A stretch of 60,706 nt of DNA from contig NZ_JBHFEI010000019.1 in assembly GCF_041928815.1 (NCBI RefSeq), positions 1-60,706 of the forward strand, read 5' to 3'. Both the position numbers and the translations under genes were made by a program. The notes under the pieces were generated by a model that ran no database searches, was not told the origin of the DNA, and saw nothing but the letters and a program-made list of their open reading frames with translations. Shown piece after piece: positions 38,688 to 48,550 of the stretch (positions within the stretch are counted from its first letter, which is position 1; each line of letters opens with the position of its first letter). Origin of the DNA: JBHFEI01 sp041928815. GTDB lineage: Bacteria; Pseudomonadota; Alphaproteobacteria; Rhizobiales; Rhizobiaceae.

Positions 38688-40601
38688 ATGGTTTTGCAGA
38701 CGAGACGTTTCGCGTATCTGAGAACCTGCACGGCAGTCCTGCTTGCGGCCGGACTGGCAGGCGGAGCGATTCCGCCGCGTGACGCCCATGCATTCAAGCT
38801 CTTCGGCATGCGCTTCTTCGAGAGCGAGGAGGAAACCGTCGAGGTCATCGATCCCGTCAACTACACGTTGACGCTCGACGAGGGCACCACCGATCCCGAG
38901 CTGAAGGACACGATCGAGACCGTGTCGATGCTGAAGTCCGACGAGGGCAAGCCGGTCTCCGGCGATCTCGGCCTCGTGATCAAGGCGCGTGACGACCGCG
39001 ACCGCATCCTCGCCTCCCTTTACGAGAAGGCGCGCTACGGCGCCGTCGTCAAGGTGACGCTCAACGGTCAGGAGCTCGACACGCTGCCGCCGGATCCGAC
39101 CTTCCCGGACGGCAGGCCGGTGCCGGTCGCGATCAGAGTGACCCCAGGCCCCGCCTTCTCGCTCGCGTCCATCCGCTTCGAGGGCGACGCTGCCGGCAAG
39201 AGCCCGGCGGACTACGATCTCAATCCCGGCATGCGGGCGGATTCGATCGCCATCATCAAGGCCGGCGAAAAGATCGTCAACGACCTGAAGGAGGAGGGCC
39301 GCCCCTTCGCCAAGCTGACGTCGCGCGAGGTCGTCGCCGATCACAACACCTCCACCGTCTCCGTCGTCATCGCCGCCTCGGGCGGGCCGGTCGCCGATGT
39401 CGGCGCCGTCTCGGTCAAGGGCACGAAGACGGTCGATCCGGCCTTCGTCGAGGATTACTCGCGGCTGAACGGCAGCAGGCCCTATTCGCCCGAGGAGATC
39501 CGCAAGGCGGCCGAACGGCTGCGCCAGCTCGGCGTCTTCTCCAGCGTGACGATCAAGGAGGCGGACAGGCTCGCCGCCGACGGCACCCTGCCGATGACGA
39601 TCGAGGTCTCGGAAGGCAAGCACCGCTATTTCGGCGTCGGCGCGCAATATTCGACGACGGACGGGCTCGGGCTGCAGGGATACTGGGGTCATCGCAACCT
39701 TTTCGGACAGGCCGAATCGCTCCGGGTCGAGGGGTCGGTCGACCGGATCGGCGAGGCCAAGGACGTCGGCAGCCTCGACTACTCCGCCGGGCTGATCTTC
39801 GCCAAGCCCGGCGCCTTCGGGCCGGCCTCGACCTTCAACGCCAGCCTCAAGGCCTCGCTCGTCGATCCCGACGCCTATTCCGCGACGATCTTCACCGGAG
39901 GCGCCGGGGCGACCTTCGAACTCTCGCCGACGGACACCATCACCGGCGGCGGCGAACTGCAATGGGCCGACATTGACGACGCTTTCGGCAAGCGCTCCTA
40001 CCTGACGGCGAGCGTGCCGCTCGAATATATCCGCGACACGCGCGACAACAAGCTGAACGCCACGGAAGGATACCGGGCCGCGCTCAACGTCAAGCCGAGC
40101 TACGAGATCGACGGCCAGACCTTTTTCAGTTCACTGGAAGGATCGCTGTCGGCCTATCGGGGGATGGACGAGGCCAACCGTTTCGTGCTGGCGGGGCGCC
40201 TGACGGCGGGAACGCTGGTCGGCGGCGGCCACCTGTCGGACATTCCCGCCACCCGCCGCTTCTTCCTCGGCGGCGGCGGCTCGGTGCGCGGCTACTCGTA
40301 TCAGGAGATCAGCCCGCGCGACCACAACGACGATGCGACCGGGGGGCGCTCCTATGTGAACGCGACGGCGGAAGTCCGCATCGGCGTCACCGACACGATC
40401 GGCATCGTGCCCTTCGTCGACGTCGGCACGGTCTCATCCTCGGTCACCCCGGATTTTTCCGACATCCGCGCCGGCGCCGGCGTCGGCCTGCGCTACGCGA
40501 CACCGTTCGGCCCGATCCGTCTCGACGTCGCCGTGCCGCTCAACCCCTATCCCGGCGGCACCCGCTACGGCATCTATGCCGGCATCGGCCAGTCCTTCTG
40601 A
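38688..40601 (+). CDS. tamA: Autotransporter assembly protein TamA (Omp85 family)
   Basis: 637 aa. Signal peptide (RTCTAVLLAAGLAGGAIPPRDAHA), POTRA-type domains (about 50-300, with FVEDYSRLNGSRPYSPEEI), and a 16-strand barrel domain ending in Phe (YAGIGQSF), with the conserved FFLGGGGSVRGYSYQ (RGY) and the last-strand PIRLDVAVPLNP. Works in the outer membrane with TamB to insert outer-membrane proteins and move lipids. Followed by tamB after 96 bases. Confidence 0.95.
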   Translation: MVLQTRRFAYLRTCTAVLLAAGLAGGAIPPRDAHAFKLFGMRFFESEEETVEVIDPVNYTLTLDEGTTDPELKDTIETVSMLKSDEGKPVSGDLGLVIKARDDRDRILASLYEKARYGAVVKVTLNGQELDTLPPDPTFPDGRPVPVAIRVTPGPAFSLASIRFEGDAAGKSPADYDLNPGMRADSIAIIKAGEKIVNDLKEEGRPFAKLTSREVVADHNTSTVSVVIAASGGPVADVGAVSVKGTKTVDPAFVEDYSRLNGSRPYSPEEIRKAAERLRQLGVFSSVTIKEADRLAADGTLPMTIEVSEGKHRYFGVGAQYSTTDGLGLQGYWGHRNLFGQAESLRVEGSVDRIGEAKDVGSLDYSAGLIFAKPGAFGPASTFNASLKASLVDPDAYSATIFTGGAGATFELSPTDTITGGGELQWADIDDAFGKRSYLTASVPLEYIRDTRDNKLNATEGYRAALNVKPSYEIDGQTFFSSLEGSLSAYRGMDEANRFVLAGRLTAGTLVGGGHLSDIPATRRFFLGGGGSVRGYSYQEISPRDHNDDATGGRSYVNATAEVRIGVTDTIGIVPFVDVGTVSSSVTPDFSDIRAGAGVGLRYATPFGPIRLDVAVPLNPYPGGTRYGIYAGIGQSF

Positions 40602-40697
40602 CGTTTTTCCATCGCGAAACGGAACCGATCGCCGCGTCAGGGCTTGAGGCTGTGAGCCGGGATTCCGCCGGTGGTCGAGATCGGATAGAAACGAGGC

Positions 40698-43600
40698 ATG
40701 AATCAGTTTTCCCGCATCGTCACGGCCGTTACGCGATGGCTCTTTCTCGGCCTCGGCGCGCTTGTCGGGCTGGCGCTGCTGCTGGTGCTCTTCGTCGGCT
40801 TCACGGCTCCGGGCGCACGGCTCGCCGTGTCCTTCATCGAGCGCTTCGCCTCGACGCCGGACCAGATCGTCACGATCAACGATCCGGACGGGCTGCTGAC
40901 CGGGAAACTGACCGCCGGTGCGATCACGCTCAACGACGGGAAGGGGATCTACGCGGAGGTGCGCGACCTCTCCGTTTCCTGGTCGCCGCTCGATCTCCTG
41001 AGCGGCCGCTTCTCGGCAGCCGCGCTCAGCGCGGGGACCGTCCGGATCGAGCGGCTTCCCACCCCCTCGAACGAGACCGAGGAGGTGCGCTCGGCCTTCG
41101 CCCTCCCCGTCGAGATCCACATCGACCGGCTGACGATCGACGAACTGATGATAGGCAAGGCGATCGCCGGCACCGACCAGGTGCTGACCGTCGCCGGTGC
41201 GGTCGACGCCACGAACGAGAGCATCGCGCTGACCCTTCAGGCGGCCGAGCGCGACCGGCCCGAAGCGGCGGCGACGGCGGACATCGTCTACGATCCCGCC
41301 AACAATGCGCTGAAGATCAAGGCCGGGATCGACGAGCCGAAGGGCGGGACGCTGGCGAAACTGCTGCGCCTGCCCGGCGAGCCCGCCGTCAACATCACCG
41401 TCGACGGCGCGGGTCCCCTTTCGGACTGGGCCGGCAAGGCGACGGCGGCGCTGGACGGCACGCCGCTTCTGTCGATCGACGCCACCCACAGGCGCGCGGA
41501 AGACGGAGTCCAGTCGGTGACGGTGGCGGGCGGCGGCGATTTCGCCGGGCTGATGCCGCCGGTCTTCCGCCCGCTCTTCGCCGGCACCGCCAGCATCGAT
41601 ATCGCCGCCGCCTTCTCCGGCTCCGACTGGCTGCGCATCGACAGGGGCAAGGTATCGACCGCCGCCTTCACGCTTGACGCCTCCGGCACGGCCGGGACGC
41701 GCGGCGAAAACAACCTGCGCGCCACGCTCGGCGGCGCCGACGGGCCGGTAGATTTCCGCTGGCCGATGGAGGGCGGCGAGGCCCGGCTGCTGATCGACAG
41801 CGTCAACCTTTCGCTGATCGGCGAGGCGCAGGCAGCCATTCTCGACGTCGCCGCCACCCTCGCCTCCGTCGAGATGCCGCAGGGCCGCATCGAGACTGTG
41901 AACCTCTCCGCCTATAGCGACAGCTTCGACCTGAAGAACCGTACGGGCACGCTGACCACACGGGTCTCGACCGGCGCGACCGCGCTCGCGAATGCCGACC
42001 TCGACCGGCTGATCAAGGGGCCGGTGACGCTGAACGGAACGCTCGGCGTTTCTCCCGAGACGATCCGCTTCGATCCCCTGACGCTCGAAAGCGCCAGCAT
42101 CGGCGGCACCGTCAACGGCAGCTACGGCATATCCGGAAACACCGTCGAGACAGCCTTCAAGCTCTTCGCGCTTCCGGCCGTGCTGCCGCCGGCGATCGCG
42201 GAGAAATTCGATACCACGGTCGCGCTCGCCGGCACGCTCACCCGCGACGCGGAGGGACGGCTTTCGGTCGAAGGCCTCGACATCGCTTCCGGCACGGTGA
42301 CGGGCAAGGGGTCGCTCTCGCTTGACGGCGACGCCGTCGCCGCCACGCTCGACGGCACCCTGCCCGACCTCGGCAAGCTCCTTGCCGATGCGCGCGGCAA
42401 CGCCGCCTTCGATCTCGCCGTGTCCGGCACGCTCGACGCGCCGGCGATCCGCCTCGGCCTCACCTCGAGCGGCGCGACGCTTGCCGGCCGGACGCTCAGC
42501 GACCTTGTCCTTTCCGCCGACGCGACGCTGCCGCCGACCGGCCCGGAGGCGAGCCTCACGGCCACAGGCGCCCTCGGCGGCCAGGCGATCAACGTCAAGG
42601 CCAATGTCGTCTCTCGCGACGGCGCCACCTCCATTCCCGAACTTCAGGCGCAGATCGGCGAGAACCGGCTGAGCGGCGCGCTGGCGCTGACGGACGATTT
42701 CAAGCCGAACGGCGCGCTGAGCTTCACATTCCCGGACATCGCCCTTCTCGCCGCCATGGCCGGAGAGAAGGCCGCGGGCGATCTTGCCGGCTCCGTCGAC
42801 ATCCGCACCACCAACGGCGTCACGTCGCTGGCGCTGAAGGCGTCCGGCGGCGGTATCCGCCGCGACGCGCTCGCAGTGACGCGCCCCGTCGTCGACCTGA
42901 CCGTCGCCGACATCGCCAGGCTCGCGGCCAAGGGGCGGATCACGGCGGAGAGTGTCGCGCAAGGCGACAACCGGCTGTCGCGCCTCGCGCTCGACGTCGA
43001 CCATGACGGCGCCGCCACCGGCTTCCGGCTGCGCGGCGACTATGACGGCGCGCCGCTTGCCGCTGATGGCAGCGTCGCGGTCGCCGGGGGCCGGACGACC
43101 GTACGCCTTTCCTCCTTCTCCGCCGCGCCGCGCCGCATTCCGCTGGCACTGTCGCAGCCGGTGGCGATCACGATCGAGAACGGGCGCGTCACGCTCGGCG
43201 GCCTGACCATCGGCGCCTCCGGGGGAACGGTCGCCGTGTCCGGCACTGCCGGCGAAAGGCTCGATCTCGCATTGCGTCTGAACGCCCTGCCGGCAGCGCT
43301 CGCCAACACGTTTTCACCCTCGCTCGGCGCCGAAGGGCGGATCGGCGGCACCGTCAACGTCACGGGCACGGCGGCCGCGCCGGTCGTCGCCTATGATCTC
43401 ACCTGGACGGGGGCGGCGGCGGCGCAGACGCGATCGGCCGGCGTCGGGCCGTTCGGCATCACCGCGAAAGGCCGGCTCGCCGACAACACGCTCACCATCG
43501 ACACGGCGCTCAGTGGCGGCGGCCTCTCCTTCCGCGGCGGCGGCACGCTCGGCATCACCGGTTCGATGCCCGCCAACCTGCGCTTTTCCGGCACGCTGCC

Positions 43601-44879
43601 CTTCGACCTCGTCGATCCCTTCCTCGCGCCGCAGGGGTTCCAGCTGACCGGCTCGGCTGCGGCCGACGTGGCGGTCTCCGGGCCGATCCGGTCGCCGCAG
43701 ATCACCGGTTCGGTGACGACCAGCGGCGCGCGCCTCGTCGACGTCCGCCGCAATCTCGCGATCGAGGGACTGACGGCACGCGTCACGCTCTCCGGCAACC
43801 AGGCGACCATCGCATCGGCGACCGGACGGCTGTCGACCGGCGGAACGCTCACCGTCGGCGGCACAATCGGCACGGCGCCCGGTTCCGGCTTCCCCGCCAA
43901 CCTGCAGATCACGCTGCGCAACCTCACTTATGCCGATGGGGCGCTGGTCACGGCGACGGCGAACGGGGCACTGACGGTCACCGGCCCGCTGGCGAGCGCG
44001 CCGGTTCTCGGCGGCCGGATCGATGTCGGCAAGGCCTCGATCACGATCCCGCAGAAACTGCCCTCCTCGCTCTCCGAGATCGCCATCACCCACCGCAATG
44101 CGTCTGGCGCGGTGAAGAGGATGACCTCGGACCTGAAGCAGGACCAGGGCGGAGGCGGCACCGCCGGCGGGGGCGGCACCGGCCTCGGCTTCAACCTCGT
44201 CGTCGATGCGCCGAGCCGGATCTTCGTGCGCGGCCGCGGCATCGATGCGGAACTCGGCGGCCGGCTGACCATCACCGGCACCGCCGCCTCGCCCTCGATC
44301 TCCGGTGGCTTCACCATGCGGCGCGGCCGGCTCGAAATCCTCGCCAAGCGGCTGGATTTCACCGACCGCAGCAGCATCACCTTCGGCGGCGGCATGGTGC
44401 CGACGCTCAACCTCGACGCGACCACGACCGCCGGATCGACGACGATCACGGTCAACGTCGCCGGCCCCGCCAACAATCCGGCCGTCACCTTCACCTCGTC
44501 CCCGGCCCTGCCGCAGGACGAGATCCTCGCCCAGCTGATCTTCAACCGGTCGCTGTCCAACCTCTCCGCATTGCAGATCGCCCAGCTCGCCAGCGCCGTC
44601 AGCCAGCTCGCCGGCGGCCAGTCGACCTCGCTGCTCGATGGTCTGCGCAACAAGCTCGGCGTCGACGACCTCGACATCACCACCGACGAGAGCGGCGGCG
44701 CCCAGGTCCGGGCCGGCAAATACCTGAACGACCGCACCTATATCGAGCTGCAGAGCGGAACCGAGGCCGGCGGCGGCAAGGCGGTGATCAATCTTGACGT
44801 CGGCCGCGGCGTGAAGCTGCGCGGCGAGGCCGGGGCCGACGGCTCGGCCGCCGGCATCTTCTACGAGAAGGAATACTGA
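40698..44879 (+). CDS. tamB: Translocation and assembly module protein TamB
   Basis: 1393 aa. One N-terminal membrane helix (LFLGLGALVGLALLLVLFVG) anchors it in the inner membrane; the long middle is repeated beta strands forming a lipid-carrying groove across the periplasm; the C-terminal TamB/DUF490 domain (about 1060-1390) carries GGRLTITGTAASPSISGGF, GRLEILAKRLDFTDRSSI and ends YEKEY. Partner of TamA upstream. Family length is 1200-1400, so it is complete. Confidence 0.95.
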   Translation: MNQFSRIVTAVTRWLFLGLGALVGLALLLVLFVGFTAPGARLAVSFIERFASTPDQIVTINDPDGLLTGKLTAGAITLNDGKGIYAEVRDLSVSWSPLDLLSGRFSAAALSAGTVRIERLPTPSNETEEVRSAFALPVEIHIDRLTIDELMIGKAIAGTDQVLTVAGAVDATNESIALTLQAAERDRPEAAATADIVYDPANNALKIKAGIDEPKGGTLAKLLRLPGEPAVNITVDGAGPLSDWAGKATAALDGTPLLSIDATHRRAEDGVQSVTVAGGGDFAGLMPPVFRPLFAGTASIDIAAAFSGSDWLRIDRGKVSTAAFTLDASGTAGTRGENNLRATLGGADGPVDFRWPMEGGEARLLIDSVNLSLIGEAQAAILDVAATLASVEMPQGRIETVNLSAYSDSFDLKNRTGTLTTRVSTGATALANADLDRLIKGPVTLNGTLGVSPETIRFDPLTLESASIGGTVNGSYGISGNTVETAFKLFALPAVLPPAIAEKFDTTVALAGTLTRDAEGRLSVEGLDIASGTVTGKGSLSLDGDAVAATLDGTLPDLGKLLADARGNAAFDLAVSGTLDAPAIRLGLTSSGATLAGRTLSDLVLSADATLPPTGPEASLTATGALGGQAINVKANVVSRDGATSIPELQAQIGENRLSGALALTDDFKPNGALSFTFPDIALLAAMAGEKAAGDLAGSVDIRTTNGVTSLALKASGGGIRRDALAVTRPVVDLTVADIARLAAKGRITAESVAQGDNRLSRLALDVDHDGAATGFRLRGDYDGAPLAADGSVAVAGGRTTVRLSSFSAAPRRIPLALSQPVAITIENGRVTLGGLTIGASGGTVAVSGTAGERLDLALRLNALPAALANTFSPSLGAEGRIGGTVNVTGTAAAPVVAYDLTWTGAAAAQTRSAGVGPFGITAKGRLADNTLTIDTALSGGGLSFRGGGTLGITGSMPANLRFSGTLPFDLVDPFLAPQGFQLTGSAAADVAVSGPIRSPQITGSVTTSGARLVDVRRNLAIEGLTARVTLSGNQATIASATGRLSTGGTLTVGGTIGTAPGSGFPANLQITLRNLTYADGALVTATANGALTVTGPLASAPVLGGRIDVGKASITIPQKLPSSLSEIAITHRNASGAVKRMTSDLKQDQGGGGTAGGGGTGLGFNLVVDAPSRIFVRGRGIDAELGGRLTITGTAASPSISGGFTMRRGRLEILAKRLDFTDRSSITFGGGMVPTLNLDATTTAGSTTITVNVAGPANNPAVTFTSSPALPQDEILAQLIFNRSLSNLSALQIAQLASAVSQLAGGQSTSLLDGLRNKLGVDDLDITTDESGGAQVRAGKYLNDRTYIELQSGTEAGGGKAVINLDVGRGVKLRGEAGADGSAAGIFYEKEY

Positions 44880-44925
44880 CGCGGGGGATCGCCGGTCGGG
44901 TTCGTTGGGACCCCGGCCGGTGCCT

Positions 44926-45072
44926 GAGCATTTCCGGCCGAAACACGATCGCGCCCGCGGAGCGCCCCTAAGGCGTGTCGCGACCTTTCAGAGTCGCTCG
45001 CATGCTTTAGGTCTTTGTTTTTACGCGTGTCTTTTCGCAAGACCGCTGCACATCTTTGCGAGACACCCTTTA
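44926..45072. repeat. Rhizobial mosaic intergenic repeat
   Basis: Two parts. GAGCATTTCCGG at 44926-44937 repeats the arm found at 11663-11674. The part from 44970 to 45072 reads, on the minus strand, GTGCAGCGGTCTTGCG, ACGCGTAAAAACAAAGACC and TAAAGCATGCGAG, a widespread rhizobial repeat pattern. Ends AAGGCGTGTCGCG and GCGAGACACCCTT are imperfect inverted copies. The right edge supplies the TAA stop of the lrp gene. Confidence 0.7.
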
Positions 45073-45504
45073 AAGCGGCGCCGCCATCTTGCTGGTCTTC
45101 AGAAGGATGCTCGTCTCGGTGTGATTGATGCCGTCGATCAGCCGGATACGCCTCAGCGTGTCGTCGAAGCCGGAGAGGTCGCGGTCCTCGATCTCGGCGA
45201 TGAAGTCCCACTTGCCATTGGTCGAATGCAGGGCCCGGACCTGCGGCAGGCCGCGCAGCTGGTCCGCCACCCGCTCGGCGATCCGGCCGCGCACCTCGAT
45301 CATCACGATCGCCCGCACTCCCCGCCGCTCCTGGTCCGCCACCGTCCGGATCGTGAATCCGGTGATCGTGCCATTTGCCACCAGCCGGTCGATCCGCGCC
45401 GACACCGTCGCGCGGGAAACGCCGGTCATCGCCGCGAGGCTTGCGACCGGCAGCCGCGCATTCTGGCGCAAGGCGGCGATGAGGGCCTGGTCGAGATCGT
45501 CCAT
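45070..45504 (-). CDS. Lrp/AsnC-family transcriptional regulator
   Basis: 144 aa. Helix-turn-helix at 1-50 (LDQALIAALRQNARLPVASL, GVSRATVSARIDRLV), then a RAM ligand-binding domain (GVRAIVMIEVRGRIAERVAD, HSTNGKWDFIAEIEDRD). Likely senses an amino acid and controls the divergent arginase gene, as Lrp-type regulators do for arginine and ornithine catabolism; that is inference from position. Its stop codon lies at the edge of the rhizobial repeat. Confidence 0.92.
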   Translation of the reverse strand: MDDLDQALIAALRQNARLPVASLAAMTGVSRATVSARIDRLVANGTITGFTIRTVADQERRGVRAIVMIEVRGRIAERVADQLRGLPQVRALHSTNGKWDFIAEIEDRDLSGFDDTLRRIRLIDGINHTETSILLKTSKMAAPL

Positions 45505-45515
45505 CGGGTGACACT

Positions 45516-45536
45516 TTGATTAATGAGGATTAACAA
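45516..45536. promoter_or_regulatory. Candidate operator between lrp and the arginase gene
   Basis: AT-rich imperfect palindrome TTGATTAAT-N3-GATTAACAA, 12 bases from the lrp start and about 95 from the arginase start. Lrp-family sites are AT-rich and of this kind. The position suits autoregulation of the lrp gene and activation or repression of the arginase gene. Confidence 0.45.
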
Positions 45537-45630
45537 GATGCGAGATTGAGCAGAATTATCGACGATTTCCCCGCTATTTGCCAGCATCGAAGAGGCCCAT
45601 CCTGAAAGGCGTTACAACGAGGGCCACGCC

Positions 45631-46554
45631 ATGCACACCATCGCGCTGATCGGCGCACCGATCGAGGAGGGCTCGGGCCGGCGCGGCGCCGCGATGGGAC
45701 CGACTGCGCTGCGCATCGCCGGCATCGACACGGCCCTTGCCGGCCTCGGCTTCACGATCGAGGACACCGGTGACCTCAGCCCCGAGCCGGCCGTCGAGCT
45801 CGGCACGCATAAGGGCGCACGGAACCTTCCGGTGGTCGCCGGCTTCGCCCGCGCCCTCGACGCGGCCACCCATGCCGCCGCGGCGCGCGGCCACCTGCCG
45901 GTCATCCTGGGAGGCGATCATTCGCTGTCGATGGGAAGCGTCTCCGGCATGGCGCGCCACGCCGCCGTCCTCGGCCGGCCGCTCTTCGTCCTCTGGCTCG
46001 ACGCCCATGCCGATTTCAATTCGCCGGACACCTCCCCCTCCGGCAACATGCACGGCATGCCGGTCGCCTTCTTCTGCGGCGAGGCAGAATTCGCGCCGAT
46101 CCTCGCAAGCGACCGGCCATTCGTCGATCCGCGCCGCGTCTACCAGCTCGGCATCCGCTCGGTCGACCAGCGCGAGCGCGAGGAGATCCGCGAGCACGGC
46201 GTCAACGTCTTCGATATGCGCGCCATCGACGAGCACGGCGTCGGCGCGATCCTGCGCGAGATCATCGCGCGGGTCGAGGCGGAGAACGGGCTCCTGCATG
46301 TCAGCCTCGATGTCGACTTCCTCGATCCGGACATCGCGCCGGGCGTCGGCACGACGGTGCCCGGCGGCGCCACCTTCCGCGAGGCCCATCTCGTCATGGA
46401 GATGCTGCACGACAGCGGCCTCGTCTCCTCGCTCGACCTCGTCGAGCTGAACCCGTTCCTCGACGATCGCGGCCGTTCGGCCCGCATCCTTGTCGAGCTG
46501 ACCGCGAGCCTCTTCGGCCGCCGCGTGCTCGACCGCCCGACCCGCAGCGCCTGA
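45631..46554 (+). CDS. rocF: Arginase
   Basis: 307 aa ureohydrolase. Hydrolyses arginine to ornithine and urea with two Mn ions. Motifs: GGDHSLSMGS (first His), DAHADFNSPDTSPSGNMHGMP, SLDVDFLDPDIAPGVGTTVPGG and ELNPFLDDRGRSA. Cytosolic, full length (about 300). Divergent from lrp; followed by the ornithine aminotransferase gene after 118 bases that include a repeat. Confidence 0.96.
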   Translation: MHTIALIGAPIEEGSGRRGAAMGPTALRIAGIDTALAGLGFTIEDTGDLSPEPAVELGTHKGARNLPVVAGFARALDAATHAAAARGHLPVILGGDHSLSMGSVSGMARHAAVLGRPLFVLWLDAHADFNSPDTSPSGNMHGMPVAFFCGEAEFAPILASDRPFVDPRRVYQLGIRSVDQREREEIREHGVNVFDMRAIDEHGVGAILREIIARVEAENGLLHVSLDVDFLDPDIAPGVGTTVPGGATFREAHLVMEMLHDSGLVSSLDLVELNPFLDDRGRSARILVELTASLFGRRVLDRPTRSA

Positions 46555-46555
46555 C

Positions 46556-46640
46556 CAGAGCAATTCCAGTCAAATCCGGATCGGATTTGACGCCCGGACG
46601 AAGCGTTAAAACAAAAGAGAGCCTATCCGGTGAACCGGTG
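46556..46640. repeat. Short rhizobial palindromic repeat between rocF and rocD
   Basis: AGAGCAATTCCAG followed by TCAAATCCG (46570-46578) and CGGATTTGA (46582-46590), a 9-bp stem with a 3-base loop, then AAAACAAAAGAGAG. The head resembles the GAGCATTTCC arm of the other repeats here. It may shape mRNA between the two genes. Confidence 0.55.
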
Positions 46641-46672
46641 TTCGCCGGGCATGCCCAAAAAGGGAGTCCCCG

Positions 46673-47878
46673 ATGAGCCACGCCGACCGCCTGATCGAGA
46701 CCGAGCACCGCCTCGGCGCCCACAATTACAAGCCCCTCGACGTCGTCCTGACGCGCGGCGCCGGCGTTCATGTCTGGGATACCGAGGGCAGGCGCTACCT
46801 CGACTGCCTGTCGGCCTATTCCGCCGTCAACCAGGGCCATTGCCATCCGGGGATCCTCGCGGCGATGACGGAGCAGGCGGCGAAGCTGACGCTGACATCG
46901 CGGGCGTTCCGCAACGACCAGCTCGCGCTGCTCTACGAGGACATCGCCGCGCTGACCGGCAGCCACAAGATCCTGCCGATGAATTCGGGCGCCGAGGCGG
47001 TGGAGACGGCGGTCAAGGCCGTGCGCAAATGGGGCTACGAGGTCAAGGGCGTGCCGGAGAACCGGGCCGAGATCATCGTCTGCGCCGACAATTTCCACGG
47101 CCGCACCATGGGGATCGTCGGTTTTTCCACGGATCCGGATGCGCGCACGGGCTTCGGCCCCTTCGCGCCCGGCTTCGTCACCGTGCCCTTCGGCGATCTC
47201 GACGCCTTCCGGGCGGCGATCACCGAAAACACCGTCGCTTTCCTGGTCGAGCCGATCCAGGGCGAGGCCGGCGTCATCCTGCCGCCTTCTGGCTATTTCC
47301 CGGCCGTGCGGACGCTTTGCACCCGCCACGGCATCACCCTGATCCTCGACGAGATCCAGACCGGGCTTGGCCGGACGGGCAAACTGCTCGCCGAGGAACA
47401 CGAAGGCATCGAGGCGGATGTGACGCTGATCGGCAAGGCGCTGTCGGGCGGCTTCTATCCGGTCTCGGCCGTGCTTTCGAATTCGGATGTGCTCGGCGTG
47501 CTGAAGCCCGGCCAGCACGGCTCGACCTTCGGCGGAAATCCGCTCGCCTGCGCCGTGGCCCGCGCCGCGCTGAAGGCATTGACGCAGGAGGGCATGATCG
47601 ACAATGCCGAGCGCATGGGCGCCCGTTTCAAGGCGGGGCTCGGCGCGCTGCGGTCGAACCTTGTCGCCGAGGTGCGCGGGCGCGGCCTGATGCTCGCCGT
47701 CGAGCTCGTGCCCGAGGCCGGCGGTGCCCGGCGCGTCTGCGAGAGGCTCAAGGACCGGGGGCTGCTCGCCAAGGACACCCACGGGCATACGATCCGCATC
47801 GCCCCGCCGCTCGTCATCCGCGAGGAGGAGGTGGACTGGGCGGTCGACCAGTTTGCCGCCGTTCTTTGCGCCGCATGA
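46673..47878 (+). CDS. rocD: Ornithine aminotransferase
   Basis: 401 aa class III PLP aminotransferase. Converts ornithine and 2-oxoglutarate to glutamate semialdehyde and glutamate. Motifs: NYKPLDVVLTRGAGVHVWD, LSAYSAVNQGHCHP, MNSGAEAVETAVK, FHGRTMGIVGFSTD, LILDEIQTGLGRTGK and PLP lysine in LIGKALSGGFYPVSAVL. Follows arginase, so arginine goes to glutamate through two adjacent genes. The ATG follows AAAAGGGAG. Confidence 0.96.
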   Translation: MSHADRLIETEHRLGAHNYKPLDVVLTRGAGVHVWDTEGRRYLDCLSAYSAVNQGHCHPGILAAMTEQAAKLTLTSRAFRNDQLALLYEDIAALTGSHKILPMNSGAEAVETAVKAVRKWGYEVKGVPENRAEIIVCADNFHGRTMGIVGFSTDPDARTGFGPFAPGFVTVPFGDLDAFRAAITENTVAFLVEPIQGEAGVILPPSGYFPAVRTLCTRHGITLILDEIQTGLGRTGKLLAEEHEGIEADVTLIGKALSGGFYPVSAVLSNSDVLGVLKPGQHGSTFGGNPLACAVARAALKALTQEGMIDNAERMGARFKAGLGALRSNLVAEVRGRGLMLAVELVPEAGGARRVCERLKDRGLLAKDTHGHTIRIAPPLVIREEEVDWAVDQFAAVLCAA

Positions 47879-48064
47879 GGAACGGGGCCGACCGGTGAAA
47901 TCTTCCTTAACGATTGCCGCCTATAGTTGCCTGACGGCGTGAACGGTCCGATCGACCGCGCATGATGCAGACGCGCCGGACCGGATCACCGGCACCCCGC
48001 TATCCCCTTGAAGACGTGGCCCGCGAGCGCCGACAGGACACGCCCGCGGCCGGAAGGACCACCG

Positions 48065-48544
48065 ATGACATCCACTTTGAAAATGGCGGGCTTCGACGGC
48101 GAGACGCTGGAAATCATCGCTTTCCGCCTGCACGACCAGGAATTCTGCGTCAAGACGACGACGATCCGCGAGATCCGCGGCTGGGCGCCCTCGACGCCGA
48201 TCCCCCATTCGCCGCCGGACGTGCTCGGCGTGATGAACCTGCGCGGCACCGTGATCCCGATCATCGACCTCGCCTACAAGCTCGGCATGACCAGCACGGT
48301 CGCCAACGAGCGCAGCGCCATCGTCGTCGCCGAGGTGCACAACATGGTGATCGGCCTCGTGGTCGATCGCGTCTCCGACATCCTGACGGTGCGCGCCAGC
48401 GAGGTGCAGCCGGTGCCGGAGGTGACTGCCTCCTTCGACCGCAGCTATGCCGAAGGCATCATCGCCAACGAGCACGGCATGATCTGCTTCCTGAACCTCG
48501 CGCGCATGTTCAAGGAACACGACGCCGACGACATGGCCGCCTGA
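48065..48544 (+). CDS. cheW: CheW-like chemotaxis coupling protein
   Basis: 159 aa from the ATG at 48065 (GGAAGGACC upstream). CheW SH3-like fold: LEIIAFRLHDQEFCVKTTTI, GVMNLRGTVIPIIDLAYKLG, VVDRVSDILTVRASEVQPVP and the C-terminal GMICFLNLARMF. Scaffolds a kinase to chemoreceptors on the inner face of the membrane. No cheA, cheR or cheY gene is near, though a chemoreceptor gene is 36 kb away in this window. Confidence 0.92.
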   Translation: MTSTLKMAGFDGETLEIIAFRLHDQEFCVKTTTIREIRGWAPSTPIPHSPPDVLGVMNLRGTVIPIIDLAYKLGMTSTVANERSAIVVAEVHNMVIGLVVDRVSDILTVRASEVQPVPEVTASFDRSYAEGIIANEHGMICFLNLARMFKEHDADDMAA

Positions 48545-48550
48545 GCCGAT

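Noticed and set aside
40434..43004. 856-aa minus-strand frame
   Set aside because: Antisense of tamA/tamB with shadow composition.
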